A stretch of DNA of 36,152 nucleotides. Origin: JAKLKS01 sp964370855 (GTDB taxonomy: Bacteria > Planctomycetota > JAJSAM01 > JAKLKS01). Positions 1-8,324 of this stretch are shown piece by piece. A program made the translations under genes and the position numbers. Below the pieces are notes generated by a model. It did not search any database and had not been told where the DNA came from. It saw nothing but the letters and a program-made list of their open reading frames with translations. The DNA lies in the NCBI GenBank assembly GCA_964370855.1, contig CAYJMF010000046.1:1-36152 (forward strand), written 5' to 3'. How positions within the stretch are numbered: position 1 is the stretch's first letter; each line of letters opens with the position of its first letter.

Positions 1-181
1 GGGGGGGGCGGCCCCGGTCCTCGCCCCCCCCCCCCCCCCGCCCCCCCCCCCCCCGCCGGCCCCCCAACGCCATGGAGAATCCGTCCGACACCGACGACGA
101 ACCCCCGCTCCGGATCCCCGGCGTTGGAGGGGCTCCCCCCACCCCGTACAATCCCCCGGAACCCCCGGGGAGGAAGAGGCC
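1..181. other. Contig edge, G/C homopolymers, no gene
   Basis: The first 70 or so bases are runs of G and C. This is typical of a contig end or a polymerase/sequencer homopolymer artefact. An open frame can be drawn through it, but its product is only arginine and proline repeats from low-complexity DNA. The last bases (about 167-179) are purine rich and carry GGAGG, which serves as the ribosome binding site of the next gene. I see no partial gene entering from the left. Confidence 0.6.
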
Positions 182-1018
182 ATGGCGGCGACGAAGACGA
201 CGACGAAGACGGCGACGAGGACGACGAAGACGTCGAAGCCGAAGGCGCCGAAGCCTCCCGCGAAGGGCCCCCCCCGCCCCCCCTCCATGTCCCTCGCCGA
301 GGTGATGAAAACCCTCGAGAAGGCCGGTTCCGCCCAGACGCGGAAGACCTACGCCCGCCACGGGGCGTCGGAGCCCATGTTCGGGGTGAGCTTCGCCACG
401 CTCAAGGTTCTCGTCAAGCGGATCGGCGCGGACCACGACCTCGCGCGGGCGCTCTGGGAGACGGGGAACTTCGACGCCCGGAACCTCGCCCTGAAGGTCG
501 CCGACCCCGCGCGGGTCACCTCCGCGGAACTGGACCGGTGGGCCCGGGACACCTCGGTGCGGATGGTCTCCGGGTACATCCCCATGCTCGCCGCCGAATC
601 CCCCCTCGGCCCCGCCAAGGCGAAGGAGTGGCTCGCCGCCCCCCCGGGCCCGGAGAGGTGCGAAGGGTGGGGCCTCGCCGGCCAGCTGGCGCAGCGCGAC
701 GTCTCGATCCCCGACTCCTGGTTCGCCGGGCTGGTGGCGGAGATCGAGCGCTCCATCCACGGGGCCCCGAACGCGGAGCGGGAGGGGATGAACGGGGCCC
801 TCATCGCCATCGGCGGCCGGAGCGCGGCGCTGCGGAAGGCGGCCCTCGCGGCGGCGAAGCGGATCGGCACCGTCGAGGTCGATCACGGGGACACCGCCTG
901 CAAGACCCCCGACGCGGGGGCGTACATCGAGAAGATGTGGGCCCACGCGAAGACGAAGGGCTTCGAGTCCCCCGCCGCCCAGGAGCGGGAGCGGGAGTTC
1001 CCCCGGAACCGCTGCTGA
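182..1018 (+). CDS. DNA alkylation repair protein (AlkD-like HEAT-repeat family)
   Basis: 278 aa. Residues about 36-270 read as the alkylation-repair family of helical HEAT-like repeats, with family-type blocks such as RKTYARHGA, MFGVSFATLK and LARALWETGNFDARNLAL. Relatives (AlkC/AlkD) are DNA glycosylases that remove bulky or charged alkylated bases without flipping them. Residues 1-35 are a Lys/Thr/Pro/Ala-rich, probably disordered tail of the kind that binds DNA non-specifically. The start at 182 is supported by a GGAGG box about 9 nt upstream. A later ATG at 287 would give only the folded domain. It stands alone at the contig edge; the next gene lies 93 bp downstream beyond a palindrome. 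Family assignment is from motif reading; substrate specificity is unknown. Confidence 0.75.
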   Translation: MAATKTTTKTATRTTKTSKPKAPKPPAKGPPRPPSMSLAEVMKTLEKAGSAQTRKTYARHGASEPMFGVSFATLKVLVKRIGADHDLARALWETGNFDARNLALKVADPARVTSAELDRWARDTSVRMVSGYIPMLAAESPLGPAKAKEWLAAPPGPERCEGWGLAGQLAQRDVSIPDSWFAGLVAEIERSIHGAPNAEREGMNGALIAIGGRSAALRKAALAAAKRIGTVEVDHGDTACKTPDAGAYIEKMWAHAKTKGFESPAAQEREREFPRNRC

Positions 1019-1036
1019 CCCGGCGCCGGTGGGTGA

Positions 1037-1083
1037 AAATCAACCATCAGGTGGATGAAATTCATCCACTTTGTGGTTGATTT
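1037..1083. repeat. 47-nt AT-rich near-perfect palindrome before the AAA gene
   Basis: Positions 1037-1059 pair with 1061-1083 around a centre at 1060, with one mismatch (1048/1072) and two G-T pairs. The inner arm is GTGGATGAA/TTCATCCAC and the outer arm AAATCAACCA/TGGTTGATTT. Its GC content is far below the surrounding DNA. It ends 28 nt before the likely ATG of the ATPase gene and also contains an upstream in-frame ATG (1055). It could be an operator, a terminator of the preceding gene, or a mobile palindrome. Confidence 0.85.
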
Positions 1084-1111
1084 GCAGGGTCCCGGGAGGC
1101 AGATTGGAGGG

Positions 1112-2341
1112 ATGTTCGAGAGACCCCTCGTCGCCCGCGTCCGGGCCGCCATGGCCGATACCCCCGTCGTGTTCCTCCAGGGGCCACGGCAGGCGGGGAA
1201 GAGCACCCTCGCCCGATCCCTCGTCGCGAAGGGGGGGGCCGAGGCCTACGTCACCCTGGACGACGCCGTCCCTCTCTCCGCCGCCCGGTCCGATCCCGAG
1301 GGGTTCCTGGCCGGGCTTCCCCGCAGCGTGGTCATCGACGAGGTGCAGCTCGCCCCCGGCCTCTTCCGGGCCATCAAGGCCTCCGTGGACGCCGACCGGC
1401 GTCCCGGGCGCTTCCTCCTCACGGGCTCCGCCGACGTCCTCCTCGTCCCGGGCATCGCGGAGGCCCTCGTCGGCCGGATGGAGGCCCTCACGCTCTGGCC
1501 CCTCTCCCAGGCGGAGATCGGGGGCGTGAGCGGGGGGCTCCTCGCCGCCGCCTTCGCCGCGAGCCCCCCCCGCGTGCGGGGCGGGGAACGCCTCCCCGAC
1601 CTCCTGTCCCGGGTGGTCCGGGGGGGCTTCCCCGAAGCGCTCGCGCGGAAGGACGCGGGGCGTCGGGACCGGTGGTTCGCCTCCTACCTGGCCCTGCTCC
1701 TCCAGCGCGACGTCCGCGCCCTCGCCGACGTGGAGGGGTTCGTGGAGATGCCGCGCCTCCTCGCCTTCATCGCGGCCCGGTCCCCGGGACTCGTGAACTT
1801 CGCGGAGATGTCGCGCGTCCTCTCCATCCCGCAGACGACCCTGAAGCGGTACATGGCCCTGCTGGAGGCCACCATGGCGGTCCGCTTCCTGCCGGCGTGG
1901 GCCGGGGAGTCCGGGCGCCGGCTGGTGAAGTCCCCGCGGCTCCTCCTCTCCGACACGGGCCTCGCCTGCCACCTCCTCGGTGTCGACGAGGAGCGCATCG
2001 CCGCCGACCCTACCCTGCTCGGGAACCTGCTCCAGGTCTTCGCCTCCCTGGAGCTCCTGAGGGAGGCGGCCTCCTCCCGGCCCGGAACGCGGCTTCTCCA
2101 CTACCGGAGCTCGACGGGGAGGGAGGTGGACGTGGTGGCCGAGGACCCCCGGGGGCGGGTCGTCGGCATCGAGGTGAAGTCCGCCGCCGCCGTCGGGCCG
2201 GGGGACTTCGCGGGCCTGCGAGCGCTGGCGGAGGACGCGGGGAGCCGCTTCCACCGGGGCATCGTCCTCCACCGGGGGCGGGAGACCGTGTCCTTCGGGC
2301 CGGGGCTCCTGGCCGTCCCCTTCGAGGCGCTCTGGTCCTGA
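1112..2341 (+). CDS. AAA-family ATPase with C-terminal DUF4143 domain
   Basis: 409 aa from the ATG at 1112 (GGAGG directly upstream, GGGAGG further back). The longer reading from 1055 would start inside the palindrome and is less likely. Residues 19-130 form an AAA_14-type ATPase: Walker A GPRQAGKST (24-32), Walker B VVIDEVQ with D76/E77, sensor-like LTGSAD (103-108). Residues about 185-400 match DUF4143: a winged-helix-like middle (SIPQTTLKRYMALLEA) and a nuclease-fold-like end, REVDVV...VGIEVKSA. This family is widespread and patchily distributed in prokaryotes, and its function is poorly defined. The EVD...EVKS pattern resembles PD-(D/E)XK cores, but activity cannot be inferred. The gene is monocistronic and convergent with the FtsK-like gene. 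Confidence 0.85.
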   Translation: MFERPLVARVRAAMADTPVVFLQGPRQAGKSTLARSLVAKGGAEAYVTLDDAVPLSAARSDPEGFLAGLPRSVVIDEVQLAPGLFRAIKASVDADRRPGRFLLTGSADVLLVPGIAEALVGRMEALTLWPLSQAEIGGVSGGLLAAAFAASPPRVRGGERLPDLLSRVVRGGFPEALARKDAGRRDRWFASYLALLLQRDVRALADVEGFVEMPRLLAFIAARSPGLVNFAEMSRVLSIPQTTLKRYMALLEATMAVRFLPAWAGESGRRLVKSPRLLLSDTGLACHLLGVDEERIAADPTLLGNLLQVFASLELLREAASSRPGTRLLHYRSSTGREVDVVAEDPRGRVVGIEVKSAAAVGPGDFAGLRALAEDAGSRFHRGIVLHRGRETVSFGPGLLAVPFEALWS

Positions 2342-2350
2342 CCTCCCCCC

Positions 2351-2359
2351 GGAATCGAA
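2351..2359 (+). repeat. GGAATCGAA intergenic motif, copy 1
   Basis: The nonamer GGAATCGAA lies 10 nt after the stop of the AAA gene, embedded in C and G runs. The same nonamer recurs in other intergenic gaps (16309, 28487, 29765, 29778; AGAATCGAA at 25655), always on the + strand. Its complement resembles a tRNA T-loop (GGTTCGATTCC type), but here the flanks do not form a proper T-stem. Confidence 0.5.
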
Positions 2360-2412
2360 CGGGGCCCGCCCCTGCGGGGCGGCCCCGCCGGCGGGTGGTT
2401 GCTGGGAACGCC

Positions 2413-2438
2413 GGGGGGGGGGCCCGGGCCCCCCCCCC
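2413..2438. terminator. Perfect G/C palindrome between convergent genes
   Basis: Ten G, then CCCGGG, then ten C: a perfect 26-nt dyad lying between the convergent ends of the AAA gene (2341) and the FtsK-like gene (2499). It could fold as a bidirectional terminator stem, although there is no T tract. A homopolymer sequencing artefact is equally possible because the neighbourhood is almost entirely G and C. Confidence 0.25.
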
Positions 2439-2498
2439 CCCCCGCACCCCCCGGGGCGCGCCCCCCGGGGGCCCCCCCCCGCGGGCGCTTCGTTCCTG

Positions 2499-5498
2499 CT
2501 ACAGCAGGGGGTGGGACCCGGACGCGTTCTCCGCGCCGAGCACCCCGTGGACGACGAGCTGATCGAGGATCTTCGTGGCGCGGGTGAAGCCGATGCCGAG
2601 CTTGCGCTGCAGCACCACCACGGAGCCGCGGCCCCGCTCCCTCACCGCCTCGACGGCCTCGGCGTAGAGCTCGTCCACCCCCTCGGGGGTCTCCGGGGCC
2701 GGCGCGGGCTCCGGGAGGACGACGGACGGGACGACCTCGACCTCCTCGACGGGGGCCGGGGCGGCCTCCTCCCCGCGGAACTCCTCCACGAGGCGGCTGA
2801 CGAGGGCCTCGTTGACGGGTGCGACCTCCTCCTCCGGGGCGGGGGCGGGGGCCTCGACGGCGGCGACCGGCTCCTCCACCACGACGGGCTCGGGGGCGGC
2901 GACCTGCTCCTCGACGACGACCGGCGCGGGGGCGGGCTCCTCGACGGCCTGCTCCTCGACGGACACCGGCTCCACGGCGAACACCTGCTCCACGGCGATG
3001 GCCGGCTCCACCACCTCGTTCTTCAGCACCGCGGCGTCGGCGGGCTCCTCGACGGGGGGAGGCGCGTGGACGGGGCCCCGCGCCTCGGCGGACTCCCCCT
3101 CCTTGAACATGAAGGGGAAGAGGGTGCCCCAGCCGTGGGCGTCCAGGGCCGGGGGCTCCTCGGCGACGACGGGGTCGACGGCGGCGGCTTCGGGCTCCGA
3201 GGCGGGCGCCGGCTCCGCGTCGCCGAACAGGTCCGACAGGCTGCCCACGATGGCCTCGGCGGCCTCCTCCGCGGAAAGCGGGGCGGCGGGGGTCCCGGCG
3301 GGAGCCTCGACGGGGGGCGCGGCGGGGATCTCCTCGTCCCGGGGGAGGTCGTCCTCCACCTCCGCCGGCGGGGGCAGCGTCACCTGCTGGTGGATGTCGA
3401 GCTCGATGCCGTGGTCCTTGAGGCAGTCGCTCACCACGGGGTCCGTGAGGAGGGTGACCCCCTCGACGGGGGTCGAGAGGATCGGCATCAGGGAGGCGGG
3501 GGGCTCGCGGGGCTCGGACTGGGAGGGGCCGCGGGGGCCGGCGGCGGGCTCCTCGCGGACGACGGGGTCCCCGAAGAGCTTCTCGAGGATGCTGGCCTGC
3601 TCGTCGAGCTCCGCGACGGGGGCCTCCTCGACGACGGGTTCCGCGGCGGAGGCCTCCTCGACGGGGGAGGCCGGAGCGAGGTCAGGGGCGAGGTCAGGGG
3701 CGACCTCCTCCTCCACGGGGGTCCCGAGGAGGAAGGCCGCGCCGAAGGCGTGGTCGGCGACGGGGTCGGAGACGGGCGCGGGGGCGGGTGTTTCCATCGC
3801 CTCGTCCACCGCCTCGACGGCCGGCGCTTCGACAACCGGGGCTTCCTCCCCCTCGGCGACGGGGGGGAACCCGAGGTCCATGGCGGCGACGTCGAGCCAG
3901 TTCGCCTCGGGGAGGGCCTCCCCGGCTTCGGGGGCCTCCTCGACGGCGGGGGCCTCCTCGACGGCGGCGGCCGCCTCGAGGGCGGGGGCGATCTCGACGG
4001 AGGTGATCTCGACGGCGGAGGGCTCCGCCTCCGGGACGGGGGGGGCGGGCTCCTCGACGGGGGGCGGGGCGGCGGCGGAGGGCTCCTCCTCCATGCCGAA
4101 GGAGAAGTACTCGTCCTCGAAGGCGGCAACGGCGGGATCCGCCTCCGGGGCGGGGGCGGGGGCCTCGGCGGTGGGCGCGGGGGCGGCCTCGCCGGCGGGG
4201 GCCTCGGCGGCGGCCTCCACCGCGGGAAGGGCCTCCACGGCCTCGGCCTCGACGACGGGGGCCGGGGCCGGCGCGTCGGGGTCGGCCAGCTCCTCGTTGG
4301 GCGGCAGGAACTCGACGCCGGCGAAGATGAAGGGGGACTTCAGGGAGACCACCTCGTCCTCGACCTCCTCGGCGGCGGCGCTCTCCGCGGCCTGCTCCCG
4401 GGCGGCGGCGATCTCCTCCTCGGAGATGACCCGGGCGTGGGACTCCACGGGAGCGGCGGGCGGGAAGGCCGGCGACTCCGATTCCACCTGCTGCTGCATC
4501 AGGGGGTGGGAGGCCGCCGGCGTCACGAGGAAGGGCGGCAGGTCGGGCAGGTCGGAGAGCGCGGCCGGTGCGGCGGGGGCGTCGACGGCCTCCTCCACGG
4601 CGGGGGGAGGGGCGAGGGGGGCGGCCGGGGGGCCCTCGGCCGCGGGGGCGCCGAAGAGGGAGTCGATGGCGTCGGCCATGGCGGCCCGGTCGTCGACGTC
4701 CTTCACCAGGGCGAGCTCCGCCTCCGTCACGAAGCCGCCGGCGCCGATGCGGGAGCGGATGTCGGCGAGGTGCACCTCGCGGTCCACGAGGACGGCGTCG
4801 GAGGAGGGGACCTCGTCGACGGGGAGCGCTTCCTCCGGGGCCGCGTCGAGGGGGGGGAGATCGAGGGGCGCGGGCTCGAAGGAGAGGGGCTCCGCGGAGC
4901 CGGACTTCCAGGCCTCCACGGGCTCCGGCGTCCCGGGCTCCAGCACGGCGGTCCCGGCGGCGCCCTCCTCCTCGCGCTCCGGCGGCAGCAGGGGGAAGGA
5001 GAGGCTCCCGCGGAGGGAGGTGAGGTGGCTGTAGAAGCCGTACTCCGTGGCCATGGCGAAGGAGACGAGGAAGAGCGTCCCCACGACGGCCCAGCCGAGG
5101 ACGGGGCCGAAGCCGCGGTAGACCACGTCCCCCATCCAGGTCCCGACGGAGCCGGACCAGAACTCGTGGGGGCCCGAGGCCAGCGAGGTCATGGCGCAGA
5201 AGGAGGGGATGCAGGCCGCCATGCCCACCAGGCGGGGGAGCACCGCACCCACGCTCTCGCGGAAGTAGGCGATGACGCTCCAGGTGAAGAGAAGCCCGAA
5301 GCCGAGGTAGGCCCCGGCCCCGAAGGGCTCCACGAAGACCGACGCGATGCGGAAGCGCAGCGCGTCCCCCCGCTCCAGGACCTTCTCAGGCGAGAGGAAG
5401 TCCTCCCGCCCGTAGAAGGCCATGCAGAGCAGGAAGAAGAGGCTCGCGGCGACGGCTGCGGCGGCGATGGTCGCCCCGCGTCCCAGGCGCAGTTTCAT
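2499..5498 (-). CDS. Motor-less FtsK-like protein: 4-TM domain, long acidic linker, gamma domain
   Basis: 999 aa. Four hydrophobic helices at about 8-29, 58-78, 84-107 and 131-151 have the layout of the FtsK N-terminal 4TM domain, including a 'G-xx-GDVVYRGFGPVLGW' stretch. Residues about 165-935 are an Ala/Pro/Glu/Val-rich, acidic, presumably disordered linker with short ordered-looking islands (for example 240-285, 380-400, 665-705, 785-800). Residues 941-993 (DELYAEAVEAV ... GIGFTRATKILDQL) are a clear match to the FtsK gamma winged helix and align with residues 763-815 of the FtsK encoded just upstream. No Walker A or B and no RecA core is present. A GGAGG box precedes the ATG. The 42-bp gap from ftsK suggests one transcript. 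In FtsK, gamma reads KOPS and contacts XerD; here it could tether DNA to the septum or compete with or assist FtsK. That function is inference; the architecture is seen. Confidence 0.85.
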   Translation of the reverse strand: MKLRLGRGATIAAAAVAASLFFLLCMAFYGREDFLSPEKVLERGDALRFRIASVFVEPFGAGAYLGFGLLFTWSVIAYFRESVGAVLPRLVGMAACIPSFCAMTSLASGPHEFWSGSVGTWMGDVVYRGFGPVLGWAVVGTLFLVSFAMATEYGFYSHLTSLRGSLSFPLLPPEREEEGAAGTAVLEPGTPEPVEAWKSGSAEPLSFEPAPLDLPPLDAAPEEALPVDEVPSSDAVLVDREVHLADIRSRIGAGGFVTEAELALVKDVDDRAAMADAIDSLFGAPAAEGPPAAPLAPPPAVEEAVDAPAAPAALSDLPDLPPFLVTPAASHPLMQQQVESESPAFPPAAPVESHARVISEEEIAAAREQAAESAAAEEVEDEVVSLKSPFIFAGVEFLPPNEELADPDAPAPAPVVEAEAVEALPAVEAAAEAPAGEAAPAPTAEAPAPAPEADPAVAAFEDEYFSFGMEEEPSAAAPPPVEEPAPPVPEAEPSAVEITSVEIAPALEAAAAVEEAPAVEEAPEAGEALPEANWLDVAAMDLGFPPVAEGEEAPVVEAPAVEAVDEAMETPAPAPVSDPVADHAFGAAFLLGTPVEEEVAPDLAPDLAPASPVEEASAAEPVVEEAPVAELDEQASILEKLFGDPVVREEPAAGPRGPSQSEPREPPASLMPILSTPVEGVTLLTDPVVSDCLKDHGIELDIHQQVTLPPPAEVEDDLPRDEEIPAAPPVEAPAGTPAAPLSAEEAAEAIVGSLSDLFGDAEPAPASEPEAAAVDPVVAEEPPALDAHGWGTLFPFMFKEGESAEARGPVHAPPPVEEPADAAVLKNEVVEPAIAVEQVFAVEPVSVEEQAVEEPAPAPVVVEEQVAAPEPVVVEEPVAAVEAPAPAPEEEVAPVNEALVSRLVEEFRGEEAAPAPVEEVEVVPSVVLPEPAPAPETPEGVDELYAEAVEAVRERGRGSVVVLQRKLGIGFTRATKILDQLVVHGVLGAENASGSHPLL

Positions 5499-5540
5499 GG
5501 GTGTTCCTTCCTCCCTTGCCCGGGTCCCTCGCCCGGGTCG

Positions 5541-8093
5541 CTAACTCTCGTCCTCGTCCCCTTCGTCCGCGTCGTCCACGGCGGGCGCCGACCTCGCGGC
5601 CGCCACCCGCGCTTCGTAGTCCTCCAGCGAAACGATCACCTCGCTGGCCTTGCTTCCCTTGTAGGCGCCCACGATCCCCTCCTTGCGCATGAGGTCGAGG
5701 AGGCGCGAGGCGCGCGTGTAGCCGATCTCGAGGGCCCGCTGGAGCAGGGACGCGCTGCCGCGCTGCTCCTCGAGCACCACCCGCACGGCCTGGTCGTAGA
5801 GCTCGTCCTTCTCGTCGTCGGAGAGGAGGGCGCCGGTGCAGACCTGGGTGAGCTCCCGGTTGAACTGGGGCTCGTGGCGCTTGGCGAGGAACTCCACCAC
5901 CCGCTTCACCTCGGCGTCGGCGACGAAGGTCGCCTGGGCGCGGATGAGCCCCGCGGTGCGGGGGGGGAGGTAGAGCATGTCGCCCTGGCCGAGGAGGCGG
6001 TCGCCGCCGTTCTGGTCCATGACCACGCGGCTGTCCACCTTGCTCGTCACCTTGAAGCAGATGCGGGTCGGCATGTTGGCCTTGATGAGGCCCGTGATGA
6101 CGTCCGTGGAGGGGCGCTGGGTGGCGAGCACCACGTGGATGCCCACGGCGCGGGACTTCTGCGCGAGGCGGGTGATGAGGACCTCGATGTCCTTCCCCGC
6201 CGTCATCATGAGGTCGGCCAGCTCGTCCACGACGATGACCACGTAGGGGAGGTGGGTCGGGACGACGCGGTCCGTGTCCCCGACCTCCTCGAGGCGGGCG
6301 TTGATGGACTTCGGCCCGAGCTCGTTGTAGGAGGCGATGGACCGCACCTGCATGAGGGCCAGGAGGTCGTAGCGCTCCTCCATCTGGTTCACGGCCCACT
6401 CCAGCACGTTGACGGCGCGCTTCATGTCCGTCACCACGGGGGAGAGGAGGTGGGGGATCCTCGAGAAGAAGGAGAGCTCCACCTGCTTCGGGTCCACCAG
6501 GATGAGCCGCACGTCGGAGGGGGTGCGGGTCATGAGGACGGACATGATGATGGAGTTGATGCAGACCGACTTGCCGCTCCCCGTGGCCCCGGCGATGAGG
6601 AGGTGGGGCATGGAGGCGAGGTCCTCGATGCGGTGGGCCCCGCCGGCGTCCACCCCCAGCAGCAGCGGGATGTGGGCCTTGCTCCGGAGGAAGGTCTCCG
6701 TCTCCAGCAGGCCCCGGAGGCGGACGTCCTCGCGGATGAGGTTGGGGACCTCGACGCCCACCGTGGACTTCCCGGGGATGGGGGCGACGACGCGGACGGT
6801 CTGGGCCTTCAGCGCCATGGCCAGGTCGTCGGCCAGGGCGTGGATGCGGGTCACCTTGGTGCCCGCGGCGAGGGCGATCTCGAGCATCGTGACGACGGGG
6901 CCGCGGGTGTATCCCACCACGCGGGCGTCGATCTTGAAGTCCTGGAGGGTCTGCTCGAGGATCCGGGCGTTGGCCTGGATCGTCTCCTCCTCGGCGCTGA
7001 CCTCCTTCACGCGGGTCTTGTCGAGGAGGTCGGCGGGGGGGAACTCGTACTCCCCCTCCTCCGTCTTCGCGGGCTTGCGGCGGACGGGCCGCGGCTTCGG
7101 CGGGGCGGCGGTACGGTCGATGGGCGGTGAGGAGCCCTTGGCCGGAACCGGCCCCACGGCCTCGTCCGGGGTCCCTGCCTCATTCTCTTCCGCTTCGTCC
7201 TCCCCCTCCTCGTCCTCGTCCACGGAGGCCTTCGCCGCGGGCTTCGGTTCCGGCTTCCTCCCGGCCTTCGGCTCCGCCTCGGGTGCCGGCTCCCCTCCCT
7301 CCTCCTTCGCCTCCGCCTCCACCCCCTCCACCCCCTTTCCTCCCCCGAAGAGCCGCTCCCGCAGGGAGGGCTTCGGGGCGGTGGGGGGCTCCAGGGCGAC
7401 GGCGGCGGAGGAGGCCGCCGCGGCCCGGGGGGCGGGGGGGGTGCGCTCGTCGGCGCCGGGTGCGCCGGAGGCCGTCGCGGGGGCGGGGGCCACGGGCTCC
7501 GGCCAGAGCATCCGCCGGAACCAGGGGCCGAGGGCCTTCAGGGAGGAGGCGACCTCGGCGGCCATCTCGAAGACCAGCCAGTCGGTGAAGAGCGCCAGGC
7601 CGACCAGGAACCCGATGACCACGGCGAGGAAGGCGCCGACGCTGCCCAGGGTCCAGACGAGTCCGTCCCGCACCACCGCCCCGAGCACCCCTCCGGGGCC
7701 CCCCTCGGCGAGGGAGGCGTACCGGGTCGTCTCCACGGTGAGGGCGAGCCCCGCGGCCATGGCCAGGGTCACCATGACGAGCCCCGAGGCCCTCTCCCAG
7801 GGCCGGGTCTGCCCCCGGCGGAAGAAGCGGAGCCCGATCCAGAAGAGGGACAGGGGGACCACGAGGAAGGAGGTCAGCCCGAAGACGCGGAAGGTCCACC
7901 GTGCGAGGAACTGCCCCACCTTCCCCGCGAGCCCCCCCGCGGCGCCGGTGGGGTCGTAGGAGAGGAGGGCCACGAGGAGGAGGAGCAGGAGCGCCCCCCC
8001 GCAGAGCAGGCGGGCCTCGCGGAGGATCTCCCTGCGGCGGGGGTCGCGCGGGGCGCGCGCGGAATCGTCCTTACGTGGGGTGGAACGGGGCAT
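5541..8093 (-). CDS. ftsK: DNA translocase FtsK
   Basis: 850 aa, full FtsK/SpoIIIE architecture. Residues about 28-185 hold the 4TM membrane anchor. Residues 190-345 are a Pro/Glu/Lys-rich linker, and 350-470 the alpha/beta entry (GYTRGPVVTMLEI ... PGKSTVGVEVPN). The RecA-like motor follows, with Walker A GATGSGKS (502-509), Walker B VIVVDELADLM (about 619-629) and the FtsK signature LATQRPS (656-662). The gamma winged helix is at about 762-826. FtsK is a hexameric ATPase at the division septum that pumps chromosome termini and activates XerCD-dif recombination. The start ATG at 8093 has only a weak purine stretch upstream. The motor-less FtsK-like gene follows in the same direction. The linker also carries one LFG motif (RERLFG, 245-250), a pattern repeated in the neighbour. 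Confidence 0.97.
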   Translation of the reverse strand: MPRSTPRKDDSARAPRDPRRREILREARLLCGGALLLLLLVALLSYDPTGAAGGLAGKVGQFLARWTFRVFGLTSFLVVPLSLFWIGLRFFRRGQTRPWERASGLVMVTLAMAAGLALTVETTRYASLAEGGPGGVLGAVVRDGLVWTLGSVGAFLAVVIGFLVGLALFTDWLVFEMAAEVASSLKALGPWFRRMLWPEPVAPAPATASGAPGADERTPPAPRAAAASSAAVALEPPTAPKPSLRERLFGGGKGVEGVEAEAKEEGGEPAPEAEPKAGRKPEPKPAAKASVDEDEEGEDEAEENEAGTPDEAVGPVPAKGSSPPIDRTAAPPKPRPVRRKPAKTEEGEYEFPPADLLDKTRVKEVSAEEETIQANARILEQTLQDFKIDARVVGYTRGPVVTMLEIALAAGTKVTRIHALADDLAMALKAQTVRVVAPIPGKSTVGVEVPNLIREDVRLRGLLETETFLRSKAHIPLLLGVDAGGAHRIEDLASMPHLLIAGATGSGKSVCINSIIMSVLMTRTPSDVRLILVDPKQVELSFFSRIPHLLSPVVTDMKRAVNVLEWAVNQMEERYDLLALMQVRSIASYNELGPKSINARLEEVGDTDRVVPTHLPYVVIVVDELADLMMTAGKDIEVLITRLAQKSRAVGIHVVLATQRPSTDVITGLIKANMPTRICFKVTSKVDSRVVMDQNGGDRLLGQGDMLYLPPRTAGLIRAQATFVADAEVKRVVEFLAKRHEPQFNRELTQVCTGALLSDDEKDELYDQAVRVVLEEQRGSASLLQRALEIGYTRASRLLDLMRKEGIVGAYKGSKASEVIVSLEDYEARVAAARSAPAVDDADEGDEDES

Positions 8094-8324
8094 CCGGACC
8101 CTTCGGGTGGGGCCTTCAGTGGGTGGATGATTCGAGAACAGTCCTCAACCACTTGTATCGGCGTCGGGAAGGGGGGACTTGGGGAGGATTCCTGCGCTGA
8201 GAAAGGCGAGGCCGTTGCGCCCGCCCGCCATACCGAACCCGACCCAGATTGGCGGGCCCGAGCGAAACGGGCGCCACCGCGCCGCCGAAGGCGGTGCGGT
8301 AGTCCTCTCCGTGGCCCGTGGCAC
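8094..8324. promoter_or_regulatory. ftsK upstream region with an imperfect dyad
   Basis: This 231-bp gap separates coaB from ftsK and must hold any separate ftsK promoter. The clearest element is an imperfect dyad, GTGGATGA at 8123-8130 against TCAACCAC at 8145-8152 (7 of 8 pairs), about 30-60 nt upstream of the ftsK ATG, suitable for an operator. Its arms share words with the palindrome at 1037-1083. I could not identify confident -35/-10 boxes. Confidence 0.3.
8276..8300 (-). terminator. Hairpin downstream of coaB
   Basis: Positions 8276-8286 pair with 8290-8300 around a GAA/TTC loop (11-bp GC stem; one position is a G-T pair in + strand RNA and an A-C mismatch in - strand RNA). It lies 25-50 nt past the coaB stop, where a terminator would be expected. 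There is no U tract, so intrinsic termination is uncertain. Confidence 0.35.

Noticed and set aside
124..1080. Alternative + frame over the alkylation-repair gene
   Set aside because: Arg/Gly/Pro-rich shadow without motifs; the 182-1018 frame has the family blocks and ribosome site.
1055..1111. Upstream ATG start for the AAA ATPase
   Set aside because: It would translate the palindrome; family proteins begin close to the residues encoded from 1112.
2511..7130. Very long + strand open frame (1539 codons) opposite the two FtsK genes
   Set aside because: It is antisense to two well-supported genes; the product is Gly/Leu/Asp/Val-rich low complexity with no motif. Long antisense frames are expected in very GC-rich DNA.
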